Of a stretch of 64,000 nt of DNA, positions 63,487-64,000 are shown piece after piece. Origin of the DNA: Altererythrobacter sp. CAU 1644 (GTDB taxonomy: Bacteria > Pseudomonadota > Alphaproteobacteria > Sphingomonadales > Sphingomonadaceae). Within the stretch, counting starts at the first letter, position 1. Each line of letters opens with the position of its first letter. Position numbers and translations under genes: made by a program. Below the pieces are notes generated by a model, which was given only the letters and a program-made list of their open reading frames with translations, was not told where the DNA came from and made no database searches. Location: contig NZ_CP121106.1 in the NCBI RefSeq assembly GCF_029623755.1, positions 3,104,352 to 3,168,351 of the forward strand, in the 5' to 3' direction.

Positions 63487-64000
63487 TCACATATCCGGAT
63501 CGAAGTCCCCGTAATCGTGACCATGGTCCTGCCCCTGATCGGCATCGCGACCCTGCTTCGCTGCACCGCCCAGCAGCGACTTCTGCTGCTCTTCCTGGAG
63601 CCTCTGGTCGGCCTTGCCGCGCGCGACGTGTGCTCGCTGATGCGCTGCGGGATCGGGAATATCGGATCTGGCGGAAGGCACAGCCCGTTGCTCCATGCCG
63701 CGGTGCTCCTCAGCTTTCGAAGACAGAGGAAGTTCGGATTGAGCCGGCCGCTGAGGGTCCGATGTCGCCTTTTTCCCTCGCGCATTCGGATCGCGACGCT
63801 TCCTTGTCTGGTCCGGTCGAGCCTGATCGCCCTTGTTGCTGCGACGGGTCCGGCGCAGTTCCTTTTTGTCTTCCTTGTCGGCTTTCTTTTCAGCGCTGTC
63901 GGAGCGATCGTGCGCGTCCCTCATCCGGCGAGGATCACCATCATTGTCGCCTGTTTCAGAGGCTGCTCCGGCACCGCCCCCTGCTCCATCTTTACCATCA
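63487..64000 (-). CDS. C-terminal part of a probable TraD coupling protein (runs off window)
   Basis: The frame stays open to the window edge; the first codons seen read DGKDGAGGGAGAASETGDND. An internal ATG at 63924 is therefore probably not the start. The visible 170 residues are highly charged and disordered (EKKADKEDKKELRRTRRSNK, QRLQEEQQKSLLGGA, DYGDFDPDM). Coupling proteins end in such acidic or charged tails that contact the relaxosome, and TraD genes commonly precede the relaxase. The ATPase core is outside the window, so the call is contextual. Confidence 0.6.
   Translation of the reverse strand, partial: DGKDGAGGGAGAASETGDNDGDPRRMRDAHDRSDSAEKKADKEDKKELRRTRRSNKGDQARPDQTRKRRDPNARGKKATSDPQRPAQSELPLSSKAEEHRGMEQRAVPSARSDIPDPAAHQRAHVARGKADQRLQEEQQKSLLGGAAKQGRDADQGQDHGHDYGDFDPDM

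Noticed and set aside
63922..63924. ATG at 63924 as start of a 145-aa protein
   Set aside because: The frame is open upstream to the window edge with the same charged composition, so this is more likely the tail of a larger protein.

Overview
The window looks like part of a mobile element, plasmid or integrative conjugative element, from a GC-rich alphaproteobacterium. Sphingomonadales (Erythrobacter/Sphingobium type) is the best guess. This rests on base composition, gene families and remembered resemblance of the transfer, relaxase and integrase proteins to sphingomonad plasmid proteins; no search was run. I saw no rRNA, tRNA, CRISPR array, complete insertion sequence, replication initiator or partition gene.

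Region 1 (1-31.1 kb) is a metal-resistance island. At the left end, on the minus strand, a CnrY/CnrX/CnrH-like anti-sigma, periplasmic metal sensor and ECF sigma factor precede the multicopper oxidase gene copA and a truncated copB. Facing them is a plus-strand run: methyltransferase, DUF411 protein, DUF5676 protein, APC permease, glutaredoxin-MauE fusion, small ion channel, DUF305 protein, lipoprotein, NAD(P)-binding protein and a metallo-beta-lactamase/rhodanese fusion. A motif TTGAGGG-N16-CGTA occurs four times, in front of cnrY, copA, the methyltransferase gene and the permease gene, each time in the correct orientation. It is very likely the promoter of the ECF sigma factor and defines a small metal-stress regulon.

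From 30.7 kb leftward on the minus strand lies a long export cluster: DUF3703 protein, methyltransferase, a His-rich CzcI-like protein, CzcC, CzcB, CzcA, a P1B-4-type ATPase, a CDF transporter, a Met/Cys-rich periplasmic protein, CusC, CusB (fused to CusF), CusA, CusF and a Cu(I) P-type ATPase. A CadR/PbrR-type MerR regulator is divergent from it, with a perfect operator dyad in a 19-bp-spacer promoter. Together these genes oxidise or bind copper in the periplasm and export Cu(I) and divalent cations from cytoplasm and periplasm.

Region 2 (31.2-49.9 kb) is an F-type conjugative type IV secretion operon in a tight overlapping series: traA(pilin)-L-E-K-B-dsbC-V-C-orf-trbI-traF(S26)-W-U-trbC-N-F-H-G. 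Two small DNA-binding proteins (AlpA-like and an HTH protein) lie upstream.

Region 3 (49.9-60.5 kb) is accessory. It holds an S24/LexA-type repressor whose upstream motifs recur in front of the tra operon; a MarR regulator divergent from an alpha/beta hydrolase, thioesterase and RND drug pump; a tyrosine recombinase broken by one in-frame TGA; and a hipBA toxin-antitoxin pair. Region 4 (60.5-64 kb, minus strand) carries the MobF relaxase-helicase and the C-terminal end of a probable TraD coupling protein that runs off the window.
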